Part shown: positions 16,001 through 23,129 of the stretch, piece by piece | How the letters are laid out: the number at the start of each line of letters is the position of its first letter | How positions within the stretch are numbered: position 1 is the first letter of the stretch | Source: Microbacterium sp. SORGH_AS_0888 | GTDB lineage: Bacteria > Actinomycetota > Actinomycetes > Actinomycetales > Microbacteriaceae | DNA: 64,000 nucleotides | Direction of reading: 5' to 3' | Assembly (NCBI RefSeq): GCF_030818905.1 | Contig: NZ_JAUTAZ010000001.1 | Location: 2,976,001 to 3,040,000, forward strand | Notes under the pieces: generated by a model | What the model saw: only the letters and a program-made list of their open reading frames with translations | Databases searched by the model: none | What the model was told of the DNA's origin: nothing | Made by a program: the position numbers and the translations under genes

Positions 16001-17930
16001 CCAGGGGCTCACGGTCGCCGTCATCGGTGCCGTGACGCAGGAGACGCCCTCGCTGGTCGCGCCCGGCGGGATCTCGGGGCTCGACTTCGGCGATCCCGTC
16101 GAGGCCGTCAACCGGGTGGCTGCGCGACTCACCGACGGCGACCCGAGCAACGGCGAGGCGCAGGTGATCATCGCGGAGTACCACGAGGGCGCGGCCGCGG
16201 GCGACGCGGAGAGCGCCTCGCTGGCGGACGAGCTCGCCGCAGGCAAGGCGTTCGCGCAGATCGTGCAGAACACCTCCGCATCCGTCGACGCGATCTTCAC
16301 CGGGCACACCCACAAGAAGTACGCATGGAACGCGCCGGTGCCCGGCGTGCCCGGTGCCACGCGCCCGGTCCTGCAGACGGGGAGCTACGGCGAGAACATC
16401 GGTCAGGTCGTCCTGACGCTCGACCCGACCACCGGTCGCGTGCTCTCGTCCACGGTCCGCAACGTGGCGCGCACCACGACCGATGACGCCACGCTGACCG
16501 CGACCTACCCGCGGGTGGCCGAGGTCAAGGGGATCGTGGATGCGGCGATCGCCGCGGCGACGCTGATCGGCAACCAGCCGGTCGGCTCCGTGACCGCGGA
16601 CATCACGACGGCGTACGTGGGCTCGGTGCGCGACAACCGCGCGAAGCAGTCCACGCTCGGCAACCTCGTGGCGGACTCGCTGGTCTCGTCGCTGAGCGCC
16701 GCGGACCGCGGTGGCGCCGAGATCGGGATCGTGAACCCCGGCGGTCTGCGCGCCGAGCTGCGGAAGGGCGATGACGGCGTCATCACCTACGCCGAGGCGA
16801 ACGCCGTGCTGCCGTTCGTGAACAACCTGTGGACGACGACACTGACGGGAGCGCAGTTCAAGAGCGTGCTGGAGGAGCAGTGGCAGCTCGACGACAAGGG
16901 CAACGTGCCCTCGCGCCCCTATCTGCAGCTCGGGCTCTCGGACAACGTGTCGTACACCTACGACGCGCAGGCGCCGCAGGGCTCGCACATCACGAGCGTC
17001 TGGATCGACGGCGTGCCGTTGGATCCTGCGAAGTCGTACCGGGTCGGGTCGTTCAGCTTCCTGCTCCAGGGCGGCGACAACTTCCGCACGCTCGCCCAGG
17101 GGACCGACACGCGGGACTCGGGCCTCATCGACCGGGATGCGTGGATCCAGTACCTGCAGACCAACTCGCCGCTCTCGCCTTCGTTCGCGAGCCGCAGCGC
17201 CCAGGTCACGGGGCTCCCGGCGGCCGTCGCCGAAGGCGGCCTCGTGAGCTTCCAGGTCTCGGGTCTTGACCTGACCTCGCTCGGCTCGCCCGTCAACACG
17301 ACGCTCGAGGCCCGGATCGGCGATGCGGCGTACGCGCCCATCGCGGTGCACGACGGGATCGCGAACGTCGCGCTGACGCTCCCCTCGGGGGTCACGGGCG
17401 CCGTCGAGATCGTGCTCACCGCTCCCGACAGCGGAACGGTCGTGCGACTGCCGCTCACGGTCCTCGCCGCGACGGGCGGCGGGGACGGCGGCGGGGCGAG
17501 CGGTGGCCAGCCCACGCAGCCGAGCACCCCCGCGCCGGAGAGCGCGCTCACCTCGACGCTGCAGAACATCATCAACGCCGGCGGCGGCCAGCTCTCGGTG
17601 GGCGCCACGATCACGATCCACATCGGCGTCGCCTACGCCGGCCAGTGGGTCGCGGTCTGGCTGCACTCCGACCCGGTGTTCCTCGGATGGAAGCAGGTGG
17701 ATGCGGCGGGCAACGTGACCGTCACCCTGCCGGCGAACGTGTCGGGCGATCACCGGCTGGTCGTGCAGGACGCGGCGGGCAACGTCATCGGCTGGCAGGC
17801 CGTCGGCATCCGCGAGCTCGCGGCGACGGGCGGCGACGGCGGCCCGCTGGGCGGCATCGTGTTCGCCGCGGTGCTGCTGCTGGGGCTGGGGCTGAGCGCC
17901 CGGATCGTCACGCGTCGACGCCGCGCCTGA
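13080..17930 (+). CDS. Surface-anchored multidomain nuclease / 5'-nucleotidase with lamin-tail domain and LAxTG signal
   Basis: 1,616 residues. A signal peptide (1-34, ending PASA) is followed by a lamin-tail domain (about 38-205, VINEVYGGGGNNG) and a Pro/Glu/Ser linker repeating QPEPSESG. Next come an ExeM/NucH-like region (about 240-500) and an endonuclease/exonuclease/phosphatase domain (about 514-847: IAGFNVLNYF, SLEEIEN, IGDFNAY, SSDHDPI). A metallophosphatase 5'-nucleotidase domain (about 853-1100: NINDFHGRID, GNHEFD, GHTHKKY) leads to its C-terminal domain (about 1163-1350). The C-terminus has LAATG near 1580, a hydrophobic helix and RRRR: a sortase-E-type LAxTG signal. It would hydrolyse extracellular DNA and then dephosphorylate the nucleotides at the cell wall. 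ATG 13080 has an AGAGGAG ribosome site. It is monocistronic. Confidence 0.9.
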   Translation: MLFSQRGRRLSLTSALGVGAVLGAAVLVPIPASAATGARVVINEVYGGGGNNGATYTNDFIELYNAGDTALSLEGYSVQYRSGTGTGAATGVTALTGSIEPGATYLVAEAAGSGGTTPLPTPDATGTIAMSGTAGTVWLADTTEAINPGTGSVVGAAQVVDLIGYGANTFEGSAAAKLSNTTAATRTDGADTNVNSADFTVAAPTPQSSGSGGSTPQPEPSESGEPQPEPSESGSAPTTPDGVTPIAAIQGTGETSPLAGTTVTTRGVVTAAYPRGGFNGFYIQTPGTGGAIDTAAHTASDAVFVFGSSAVAKVAVGDYVEVTGPVSEYRGTTEISPAASGVTVLSDSVAPVTPAAVSWPATDAERERLEGMLLAPQGAFTVSDTYDTNYYASIGLAAGDRPLLTPTEVAAPGTDAYTAAVADNAARAVTLDDGSSLNFTSAANTSIPLPYLSTTAPVRVGAAVTFTRPVVLEYRNSQWNLQPTQQLTVDNAASVQPATFANTRTSSPADVGGDIQIAGFNVLNYFPTTGEDAVAAGASCTFYNDREGNPITVNTCSNGPSVRGAADDANLARQQAKIVAAINGLGAEVVSLEEIENSTIAGKDRDAAVATLVAALNAALGAEEWAYVPSPAAVPAKEDVIRTAFIYKKAAVKPVGESVIDDAEAFQNARQPLAQAFARVGASDDQAFIAIVNHFKSKRASGSRDGDAGDGQGAGNGARVAQAKELLSFSSTLQQKFGTTKVFLIGDFNAYTKEDPIRVLTDAGYVDQGSKTGKYSYSFDGASGSLDHILASPDAEKAVTGADIWNINAGESIALEYSRYNYNATNFYDASPYRSSDHDPIVVGVDLPEVAPVELNLLNINDFHGRIDTNTVKFAGTIEQLRAQHPDSTLFLSDGDNIGASLFASSSADDKPTLDVLNALGLDASAVGNHEFDKGFSDLSGRVADEADFPYLGANVYVKGTTTPALDEYTTFEVQGLTVAVIGAVTQETPSLVAPGGISGLDFGDPVEAVNRVAARLTDGDPSNGEAQVIIAEYHEGAAAGDAESASLADELAAGKAFAQIVQNTSASVDAIFTGHTHKKYAWNAPVPGVPGATRPVLQTGSYGENIGQVVLTLDPTTGRVLSSTVRNVARTTTDDATLTATYPRVAEVKGIVDAAIAAATLIGNQPVGSVTADITTAYVGSVRDNRAKQSTLGNLVADSLVSSLSAADRGGAEIGIVNPGGLRAELRKGDDGVITYAEANAVLPFVNNLWTTTLTGAQFKSVLEEQWQLDDKGNVPSRPYLQLGLSDNVSYTYDAQAPQGSHITSVWIDGVPLDPAKSYRVGSFSFLLQGGDNFRTLAQGTDTRDSGLIDRDAWIQYLQTNSPLSPSFASRSAQVTGLPAAVAEGGLVSFQVSGLDLTSLGSPVNTTLEARIGDAAYAPIAVHDGIANVALTLPSGVTGAVEIVLTAPDSGTVVRLPLTVLAATGGGDGGGASGGQPTQPSTPAPESALTSTLQNIINAGGGQLSVGATITIHIGVAYAGQWVAVWLHSDPVFLGWKQVDAAGNVTVTLPANVSGDHRLVVQDAAGNVIGWQAVGIRELAATGGDGGPLGGIVFAAVLLLGLGLSARIVTRRRRA

Positions 17931-17941
17931 GCAGACGCTCG

Positions 17942-17981
17942 ACGACGGAGGGGGAGCCGGAACCGGTTCCCCCTCCGTCGT
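17942..17981 (+). terminator. Hairpin between convergent nuclease and lacI genes
   Basis: A 13-bp stem (ACGACGGAGGGGG at 17942-17954, complement at 17969-17981), with an inner GAACCGG-type extension in the loop. It lies between two converging genes and may act for both. Confidence 0.75.
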
Positions 17982-17983
17982 GA

Positions 17984-19015
17984 TCACGCCAGGTCGATGC
18001 GGGGGATCGCCCCCTGGCCGATCGGCGCCGTGGAGTTGCGCACGATCAGCCGCGGCTTGATGGTGATCTGCTCCGGGGGACGAGAGGGGTCCTCGATGTG
18101 CTGCTCCAGCAGCTCGACCGCCGTGATCCCCTGCTCGCGCGGCACCTGACGCAGCGTCGTGAGCGAGAACATGTCGGCGTACTCGTGGTCGTCGATCCCG
18201 ATCACGCTGAGGCTCGAGGGCACGAGGATGCCGAGACGTCGGGCGGCCACGATCGCGCCGACGGCGACCTCGTCGCACGCGGCGACGATCGCCGTGGGCC
18301 GTGAGCGGGCGTCGCTGAGCATGTCGACGGCGGCCGCGTAGCCGTCGGGCATCGACAGCACGGCGGGCACCTGACGGATCTCGTCGGCGAGCCCGGCGTC
18401 GGTCATCGCGGCCCGGTAGCCGGCCACCCGCGCCGACTCGACGTGGGGCCAGCGGGTCTCGGAGCCCGCGCCGAGGAACACGATCCGGCGGTGACCGAGG
18501 GCGAGCAGATGCTCGGTCGCGCGCCGCGCCGCATCCTCGTCGTCGATCGTGATGACGCTCGTGCGCGGGCTCGGGCCGATGACGCTCACGACGGGCTTGC
18601 CGAGCGAGAGCATCCGGTCCAGCTCGTCCTCCTCCGGCTCCACGCCGATCGCGAGCAGCCCGTCGAACCGCTTGCGCGCCAGGAAGTCGTCGAAGATCAG
18701 CCGCCGTCGCTGCGACCCGGGCGTCGCGTCGTACAGCGTGAGGTCGAGGCCGCGGGCGAGGAGGGCGGACTGCACGCCTTCGAGGACCTCGGAGAAGAAC
18801 CACCGGTTGACGTAGGGCATGACCACGCCGACGTTCTGGGTGCGCCCCGTCGACAGGCTCTGCGCGTTGGTGGAGGGCACGTAGCCGAGGGATGTCGCCG
18901 CCCGCTCGACACGATCGCGGGTCGCGGGGGAGACGTAGCCCGCTCCGCTCAGCGCACGGCTCGCGGTCGACTTCGACACCCCGGCAAGGCGGGCGACGTC
19001 GACGATCCCGCTCAT
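17984..19015 (-). CDS. LacI-family sugar-responsive repressor
   Basis: 343 residues. The N-terminal HTH DVARLAGVSKSTASRALSG (about residues 6-24) and the hinge NAQSLSTGRTQNVGVVMPY are followed by a periplasmic-binding-protein-like sugar domain with VIGIDDHEYADMFSLTTLRQ near residue 270. It would repress the divergent ABC importer until a sugar binds. The intergenic region holds two CRE-like palindromes placed on its own -35 and on the importer's start site, consistent with joint autoregulation. The ATG at 19013-19015 has a CGGAGGAGC ribosome site. The inducer cannot be read directly; the importer resembles alpha-glucoside (Agl) systems. Confidence 0.93.
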   Translation of the reverse strand: MSGIVDVARLAGVSKSTASRALSGAGYVSPATRDRVERAATSLGYVPSTNAQSLSTGRTQNVGVVMPYVNRWFFSEVLEGVQSALLARGLDLTLYDATPGSQRRRLIFDDFLARKRFDGLLAIGVEPEEDELDRMLSLGKPVVSVIGPSPRTSVITIDDEDAARRATEHLLALGHRRIVFLGAGSETRWPHVESARVAGYRAAMTDAGLADEIRQVPAVLSMPDGYAAAVDMLSDARSRPTAIVAACDEVAVGAIVAARRLGILVPSSLSVIGIDDHEYADMFSLTTLRQVPREQGITAVELLEQHIEDPSRPPEQITIKPRLIVRNSTAPIGQGAIPRIDLA

Positions 19016-19073
19016 GTGTGCTCCTCCGTGTCCGCGATGACCCTCTCACATGTTAGGGGCTCCTCGCACAATG

Positions 19074-19087
19074 TGGAATCGGTTTCA
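19074..19087. promoter_or_regulatory. CRE-like LacI operator, lacI-proximal
   Basis: TGGAATCGGTTTCA fits the LacI/CcpA-type pattern TGnAAnCGnTnnCA. On the minus strand it overlaps TTCCAC (19073-19078), which lies 17 nt from TAACAT (19050-19055), a possible lacI promoter. Binding here would autoregulate lacI. Confidence 0.6.
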
Positions 19088-19105
19088 GGATTGTGGCCAT
19101 CGCTG

Positions 19106-19180
19106 GGGAGCGCTCCCATGGACGCGTGTCGTGCCGAGGGAGCGCTCCCATCTCTCATATTTTCGAAAGGGAGCGCTCCC
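19106..19180. promoter_or_regulatory. Three perfect GGGAGCGCTCCC palindromes at 31-32 bp spacing
   Basis: The 12-bp palindrome GGGAGCGCTCCC occurs at 19106-19117, 19138-19149 and 19169-19180, each followed by CA. The centre spacing of 32 and 31 bp is three helical turns, so the sites face the same side of the DNA. The core matches the known CebR (cello-oligosaccharide LacI-family) operator TGGGAGCGCTCCCA of Streptomyces. This is a different motif from the CRE-like sites on either side, so a second regulator may bind here. Confidence 0.7.
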
Positions 19181-19214
19181 ATCGCGACCTTTACCGAGTC
19201 GTGATCCGGTTGTA

Positions 19215-19261
19215 TTGTGATCCCGGTCCGATTCCCCTACTGTTGCGTGGAATCGGTTCCT
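19215..19261 (+). promoter_or_regulatory. Promoter of the sugar importer with operator over the start site
   Basis: TTGTGA (19215-19220), a 17-nt spacer and TACTGT (19238-19243) form a plausible promoter. The palindromic operator TGGAATCGGTTCCT (19248-19261) covers the expected transcription start, the standard place for a LacI-type block. Confidence 0.6.
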
Positions 19262-19318
19262 GAGTGGATCTGATGTGTCGGACAACAGACGTCCGCACTC
19301 AATGAGGAGAGGAATCAC

Positions 19319-20647
19319 ATGCTCAGAACAACACGGCGCCGCGTCCTGGTGCCGATCGCCCTGGCCGGCATCGCCGGTCTCGCACTCGCCGGTTGCGCCG
19401 AGAGCCCCTCGGGCGGCAGCAGCGACGCGGGCGGCGGGACCGTCCAGATCGCGGGAGGCATCACGGGGTCCGAGGCCGATCTGCTGAACCAGTCGTTCGA
19501 GCAGTTCACCAAGGACACCGGCATCAAGGTCGAGTACACGGGCGACAAGAGCTTCGAGGGCAACATCGTCACGAAGGTCGCCGGAGGCTCGGCGCCCGAC
19601 ATCGCGATCGTGCCCCAGCCCGGTCTGTTGAAGAGCCTCGTCGGGACCGGGGACGTCAAGCCCGCCACCGACGCGGTCTCCAAGAACGTCGACGAGAACT
19701 GGTCCTCGGACTGGAAGACCTACGGCACGGTCGACGGCACGTTCTACGCGGCGCCCATGCTCGCCAACGTCAAGGGCTACGTCTGGTACTCCCCGGCGAA
19801 GTTCAAGGAGTGGGGCGTCTCCATCCCGAAGACGTGGGACGAGCTCCTGACGCTCACCCAGACGATCCAGCAGAAGACGGGTGCCGCTCCCTGGTGCGCC
19901 GGCTTCAGCTCCGGCGACGCCTCCGGCTGGCCCGGCACCGACTGGATCGAGGACCTCGTGCTGCGCCAGTCCGGCCCCGACGTGTACGACCAGTGGGTCG
20001 CCGGCACGGTCAAGTTCACCGACCAGCCCGTCAAGGACGCCTTCGACGCCCTGGGCGGCATCCTGCTGAACCCCAGCTACGTCAACGCGGGCTTCGGCGA
20101 CGTCAAGAGCATCAACTCGACCGCGTTCGCGGACGTGGCCGCCAAGGTCGCCGACGGCACCTGCCCGATGACGCACCAGGCCTCGTTCCTCTCGTCGAAC
20201 TTCCTCGACGTGAAGACCGCCGACGGCAAGACCCCGACGGTCGCGCCGGACGGCGACGTCTACGCCTTCCTGCTCCCGGGCGTCAAGGCCGGCGGCGACA
20301 CCTACGTCGAGGCCGGTGGTGAGTTCGTGACCGCGTTCTCCGACTCGGACAACGTCAAGAAGGTCCTGGAGTACATGTCAAGCCCCGACTTCGCCAACGC
20401 CCGCGTCAAGCTCGGCGGTGTGATCTCGGCCAACAAGAACGCCGACGCCTCGCTGGCCTCCAGCCCCTTCCTCGTGGACGCGATGAAGACGCTGCAGGAC
20501 CCGAAGACCGTCGTCCGTTTCGACGCGTCCGACCTCATGCCGGCGTCGGTGGGCTCGGGATCGTTCTGGAAGGGCATGGTCAACTGGATCGACGGCAAGC
20601 CGACCGACCAGGTGCTGTCCGACATCCAGGCGGGCTACAACAACTGA
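19319..20647 (+). CDS. Sugar ABC transporter substrate-binding lipoprotein (AglE-like)
   Basis: 442 residues. A signal peptide ends in the lipobox LALAGC (Cys near residue 25), so the protein is tethered outside the membrane. The mature chain is a cluster-B/family 1 extracellular solute-binding protein: DLLNQSFEQFTKDTGIKVEY, GGSAPDIAIVPQPG, and a Trp-rich ligand region including GWPGTDWIEDLVLRQSGPD. That last segment resembles alpha-glucoside binders of the AglE type. It captures a sugar for the two permeases encoded next. The ATG at 19319 has a GAGGAGAGG ribosome site. No ATPase is encoded nearby; a shared MsiK-like ATPase elsewhere is the usual solution in actinobacteria. Confidence 0.9.
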   Translation: MLRTTRRRVLVPIALAGIAGLALAGCAESPSGGSSDAGGGTVQIAGGITGSEADLLNQSFEQFTKDTGIKVEYTGDKSFEGNIVTKVAGGSAPDIAIVPQPGLLKSLVGTGDVKPATDAVSKNVDENWSSDWKTYGTVDGTFYAAPMLANVKGYVWYSPAKFKEWGVSIPKTWDELLTLTQTIQQKTGAAPWCAGFSSGDASGWPGTDWIEDLVLRQSGPDVYDQWVAGTVKFTDQPVKDAFDALGGILLNPSYVNAGFGDVKSINSTAFADVAAKVADGTCPMTHQASFLSSNFLDVKTADGKTPTVAPDGDVYAFLLPGVKAGGDTYVEAGGEFVTAFSDSDNVKKVLEYMSSPDFANARVKLGGVISANKNADASLASSPFLVDAMKTLQDPKTVVRFDASDLMPASVGSGSFWKGMVNWIDGKPTDQVLSDIQAGYNN

Positions 20648-20730
20648 TCGATCGCTCGCACGGTGGGGCCGCCCGTTCCGCGGGTGGCCCCACCCCTCTC
20701 ACCTGAGCGAGCCCGAACCAAGGGGAGTAC

Positions 20731-22071
20731 ATGTCGACGCCGACCACCACCGAAGCTCCACCGCCCGTGACCTCCGAGGCGCCGGAGGGCGCGCCATCCG
20801 GGACCATGAGACGCATCGCCGGCATCGTCGCGGTCGTCGCCGGTCTGGGCCTCGTGGTCATGCTGATCCTGCTGCTGACCAGTGGCGGGAACAAAGATGC
20901 CGCTCCCACCACGATCGGCTTCTCGCTCAACAGCTTCTTCGTCTGGCTGGGCGGGCTGAACCCGCTCGTGCAGATCCCCCTCGTGCTGGTGGTCTTCGGC
21001 GTCGTCGTCGGTGTCATCCTCGTGCTCATCGAGTACGCGCCGCGGGCCGGGCGGGGCTACTTCTGGCTGCGGCTGGCCGCGAGCATCGTGGTCCCGCTGA
21101 TCGCCTTCCTGCTGCTGCGGCCCTACCAGAACGCGGTCGTGTACGTCGTGGCGATCGCCCTCCTCGCCGGCGCGCTGCTGTTCTTCGCCGACTACCGTGC
21201 ACGAGCCGGTTCCGGCTACGTGTTCCAGCTCGTCATCTTCCTGGCGCCGGCGGCGACGATGCTGCTGGTCGGCCTGGTCTACCCGGCCATCTCGACGGTC
21301 TACCAGTCGTTCTTCGACAAGACGGGCGACACCTTCGTCTGGTTCGAGAACTACATCTGGACCTTCACCAACCCGGAGGGCTTCTGGTCGGTCATCAACA
21401 CCCTCATCTGGGGTGTCGTCGCGCCGATCTTCTCGACCACGATCGGGCTGGCCTACGCCGCCTTCATCGACCGTGCACGCGGGGAGAAGCTGCTGAAGGT
21501 CTTCCTGTTCATGCCCTACGCGATCTCGTTCGTGGGCGCCGGCATCATCTGGAAGTTCGTGTACGACTACCGGCAGGGCCAGCAGGTCGGCATCCTGAAC
21601 GCGATCATCACGATGTTCGGCGGCGAGCCCGTCAGCTGGCTCGACGCGCAGCCGCTGATCAACACCTTCTGCCTTCTGGTCGTGTTCATCTGGACCCAGA
21701 CCGGTTTCGCGATGGTCGTGCTCTCGGCATCCATCAAGGCCGTTCCCACGGAGCAGCTGGAAGCCGCCCAGCTGGACGGCGCGAACGCCTGGGAGCGGTT
21801 CCGGAACGTCACGGTGCCCGGCATCCGCTCCTCGCTCATCGTGGTGCTCACCACGATCACGATCGCCTCCCTCAAGGTCTACGACATCGTCGCCGTCATG
21901 ACCGGCGGTCGTTCCAACTCGACCGTGCTCGCCTTCGAGATGGTCAACCAGCAGCAACGGTTCCAGAGCTACGGCCACTCTTCCGCGCTGGCGGTCGTGC
22001 TGTTCCTCATCGTGACCCCGCTGATCGTGTACAACGTGCGGCAGATGCGCAAGCAGGAGGAGATCCGCTGA
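20731..22071 (+). CDS. Sugar ABC transporter permease with N-terminal membrane extension (AglF-like)
   Basis: 446 residues, clearly longer than the ~300-330 of most MalF/AglF permeases. The N-terminal ~150 residues add three or four hydrophobic segments (for example VPLIAFLLLRPYQ and VYVVAIALLAGALLFFADY) before the standard core begins near FLAPAATMLLVGLVYP. The core has the EAA loop EQLEAAQLDGANAWERFRNV (about residues 345-364), which contacts the ATPase. The 3' end overlaps the next permease by 1 bp (TGATG). Ribosome site AAGGGGAG precedes ATG 20731. Confidence 0.9.
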   Translation: MSTPTTTEAPPPVTSEAPEGAPSGTMRRIAGIVAVVAGLGLVVMLILLLTSGGNKDAAPTTIGFSLNSFFVWLGGLNPLVQIPLVLVVFGVVVGVILVLIEYAPRAGRGYFWLRLAASIVVPLIAFLLLRPYQNAVVYVVAIALLAGALLFFADYRARAGSGYVFQLVIFLAPAATMLLVGLVYPAISTVYQSFFDKTGDTFVWFENYIWTFTNPEGFWSVINTLIWGVVAPIFSTTIGLAYAAFIDRARGEKLLKVFLFMPYAISFVGAGIIWKFVYDYRQGQQVGILNAIITMFGGEPVSWLDAQPLINTFCLLVVFIWTQTGFAMVVLSASIKAVPTEQLEAAQLDGANAWERFRNVTVPGIRSSLIVVLTTITIASLKVYDIVAVMTGGRSNSTVLAFEMVNQQQRFQSYGHSSALAVVLFLIVTPLIVYNVRQMRKQEEIR

Positions 22072-23042
22072 TGGCTTCCATCGACACCGTCCCCACGATC
22101 GGCCGCAAGGCCGTGCGCGACGAGGCGCGCCGCGCACGCAAGAGCGAGAGCGAGGCGCACAAGCGCCTCACGTCCAAGGGCGCGACGATCACGGCGATCG
22201 TCATCGCGATCTTCTGGACGATCCCCACCTTCGGCCTGTTCGTCACGTCGTTCCGGCCCGGCGCCGACGCGAACTCGACCGGGTGGTGGACCGTCTTCGT
22301 CGACCCGAGCTTCACGCTGCAGAACTACGTCGAGGCGCTGACCTCGGGCGGCACGGCGCTCACGCTCAGCCAGTCGTTCGTCAACTCGCTCGCGATCTCG
22401 ATCCCGGCCACCGTCATCCCGATCGCGCTCGCGTCGCTGGCCGCCTACGCGTTCGCGTGGATCCCCTTCAAGGGGCGCAGCGCCGTGTTCACGTTCGTGT
22501 TCGCGCTGCAGATCCTGCCGTTGCAGATGGCGCTCGTGCCGCTGCTGAGCCTCTTCTCGCGCGGCCTCACGATCGGTGACGTGAACATCTTCCCCGGCTT
22601 CGCCCTCCGCGGCGTGGAGCACAGCTTCGCGACCGTGTGGATCGCGCACTCGATCTTCGCGCTGCCGCTGGCGATCTTCCTGCTGCACAACTTCATCCGC
22701 GAGATCCCCGGCGAGCTGATCGAGGCGGCGCGCGTCGACGGGGCCGGGCACGGGCAGATCTTCTTCCGGATGATCCTGCCGCTCGCGATGCCGGCGATCG
22801 CGTCCTTCGCGATCTTCCAGTTCCTGTGGGTGTGGAACGACCTTCTGGTGGCCACGATCTTCGCGCCGAGCTCGTCGCTGCCGCTGACCCAGACGCTGAA
22901 CTCGCTGTCGGGGTCGTGGGGCAACAAGTGGTACCTGCAGTCGGCCGGTACCTTCATCTCGATCATCGTGCCGCTGATCGTGTTCTTCGCCCTCCAGCGG
23001 TTCTTCGTCCGCGGTCTGCTGGCCGGCGCGACGAAGGGCTGA
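22071..23042 (+). CDS. Sugar ABC transporter permease (AglG-like)
   Basis: 323 residues with six predicted helices and the EAA loop IPGELIEAARVDGAGHGQIFFRM (split here: the key residues are EAARVDGAG near residue 222). A charged cytosolic N-terminus rich in Arg/Lys/Glu precedes the first helix. Together with the preceding permease it would form the heterodimeric channel. The ATG at 22071 overlaps the upstream stop, implying coupled translation. The stop codon directly abuts the 73-bp inverted repeat at 23043. Confidence 0.9.
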   Translation: MASIDTVPTIGRKAVRDEARRARKSESEAHKRLTSKGATITAIVIAIFWTIPTFGLFVTSFRPGADANSTGWWTVFVDPSFTLQNYVEALTSGGTALTLSQSFVNSLAISIPATVIPIALASLAAYAFAWIPFKGRSAVFTFVFALQILPLQMALVPLLSLFSRGLTIGDVNIFPGFALRGVEHSFATVWIAHSIFALPLAIFLLHNFIREIPGELIEAARVDGAGHGQIFFRMILPLAMPAIASFAIFQFLWVWNDLLVATIFAPSSSLPLTQTLNSLSGSWGNKWYLQSAGTFISIIVPLIVFFALQRFFVRGLLAGATKG

Positions 23043-23115
23043 CCGCGAGACCAGTCCGACGCGCTGAGACCGGCGATGAGCCCGCCGGTCTCAGCGCGCG
23101 GACCTGGTCTCGCGG
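23043..23115. repeat. 73-bp inverted-repeat element, copy 1
   Basis: It begins at the base after the permease stop. Outer arms CCGCGAGACCAGTCC and GGACCTGGTCTCGCGG enclose inner arms GCGCTGAGACCGGC and GCCGGTCTCAGCGC. Copy 2 at 29185-29257 has the same length, and at one inner pair T-A is replaced by C-G, so the stem is conserved. It could be a terminator or a REP-like palindrome. Confidence 0.85.
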
Positions 23116-23116
23116 A

Positions 23117-23129
23117 TAGGGTGAAGGCC
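23117..23129 (+). promoter_or_regulatory. -10 TAGGGT for leaderless P-type ATPase gene
   Basis: TAGGGT (23117-23122) lies 1 bp after the inverted repeat and 7 nt before the ATG at 23130. Confidence 0.4.

Noticed and set aside
12993..19049. A 2,018-codon open frame on the minus strand across the nuclease and lacI genes
   Set aside because: It lies antisense to the nuclease and in another frame of lacI, is dominated by Arg/Asp/Gly/Val, and has no domain. High-GC genes commonly create such mirror frames.
20301..20640. Minus-strand readings opposite the sugar-binding protein
   Set aside because: They are antisense frames over a well-supported gene, with no start signals or conserved motifs.
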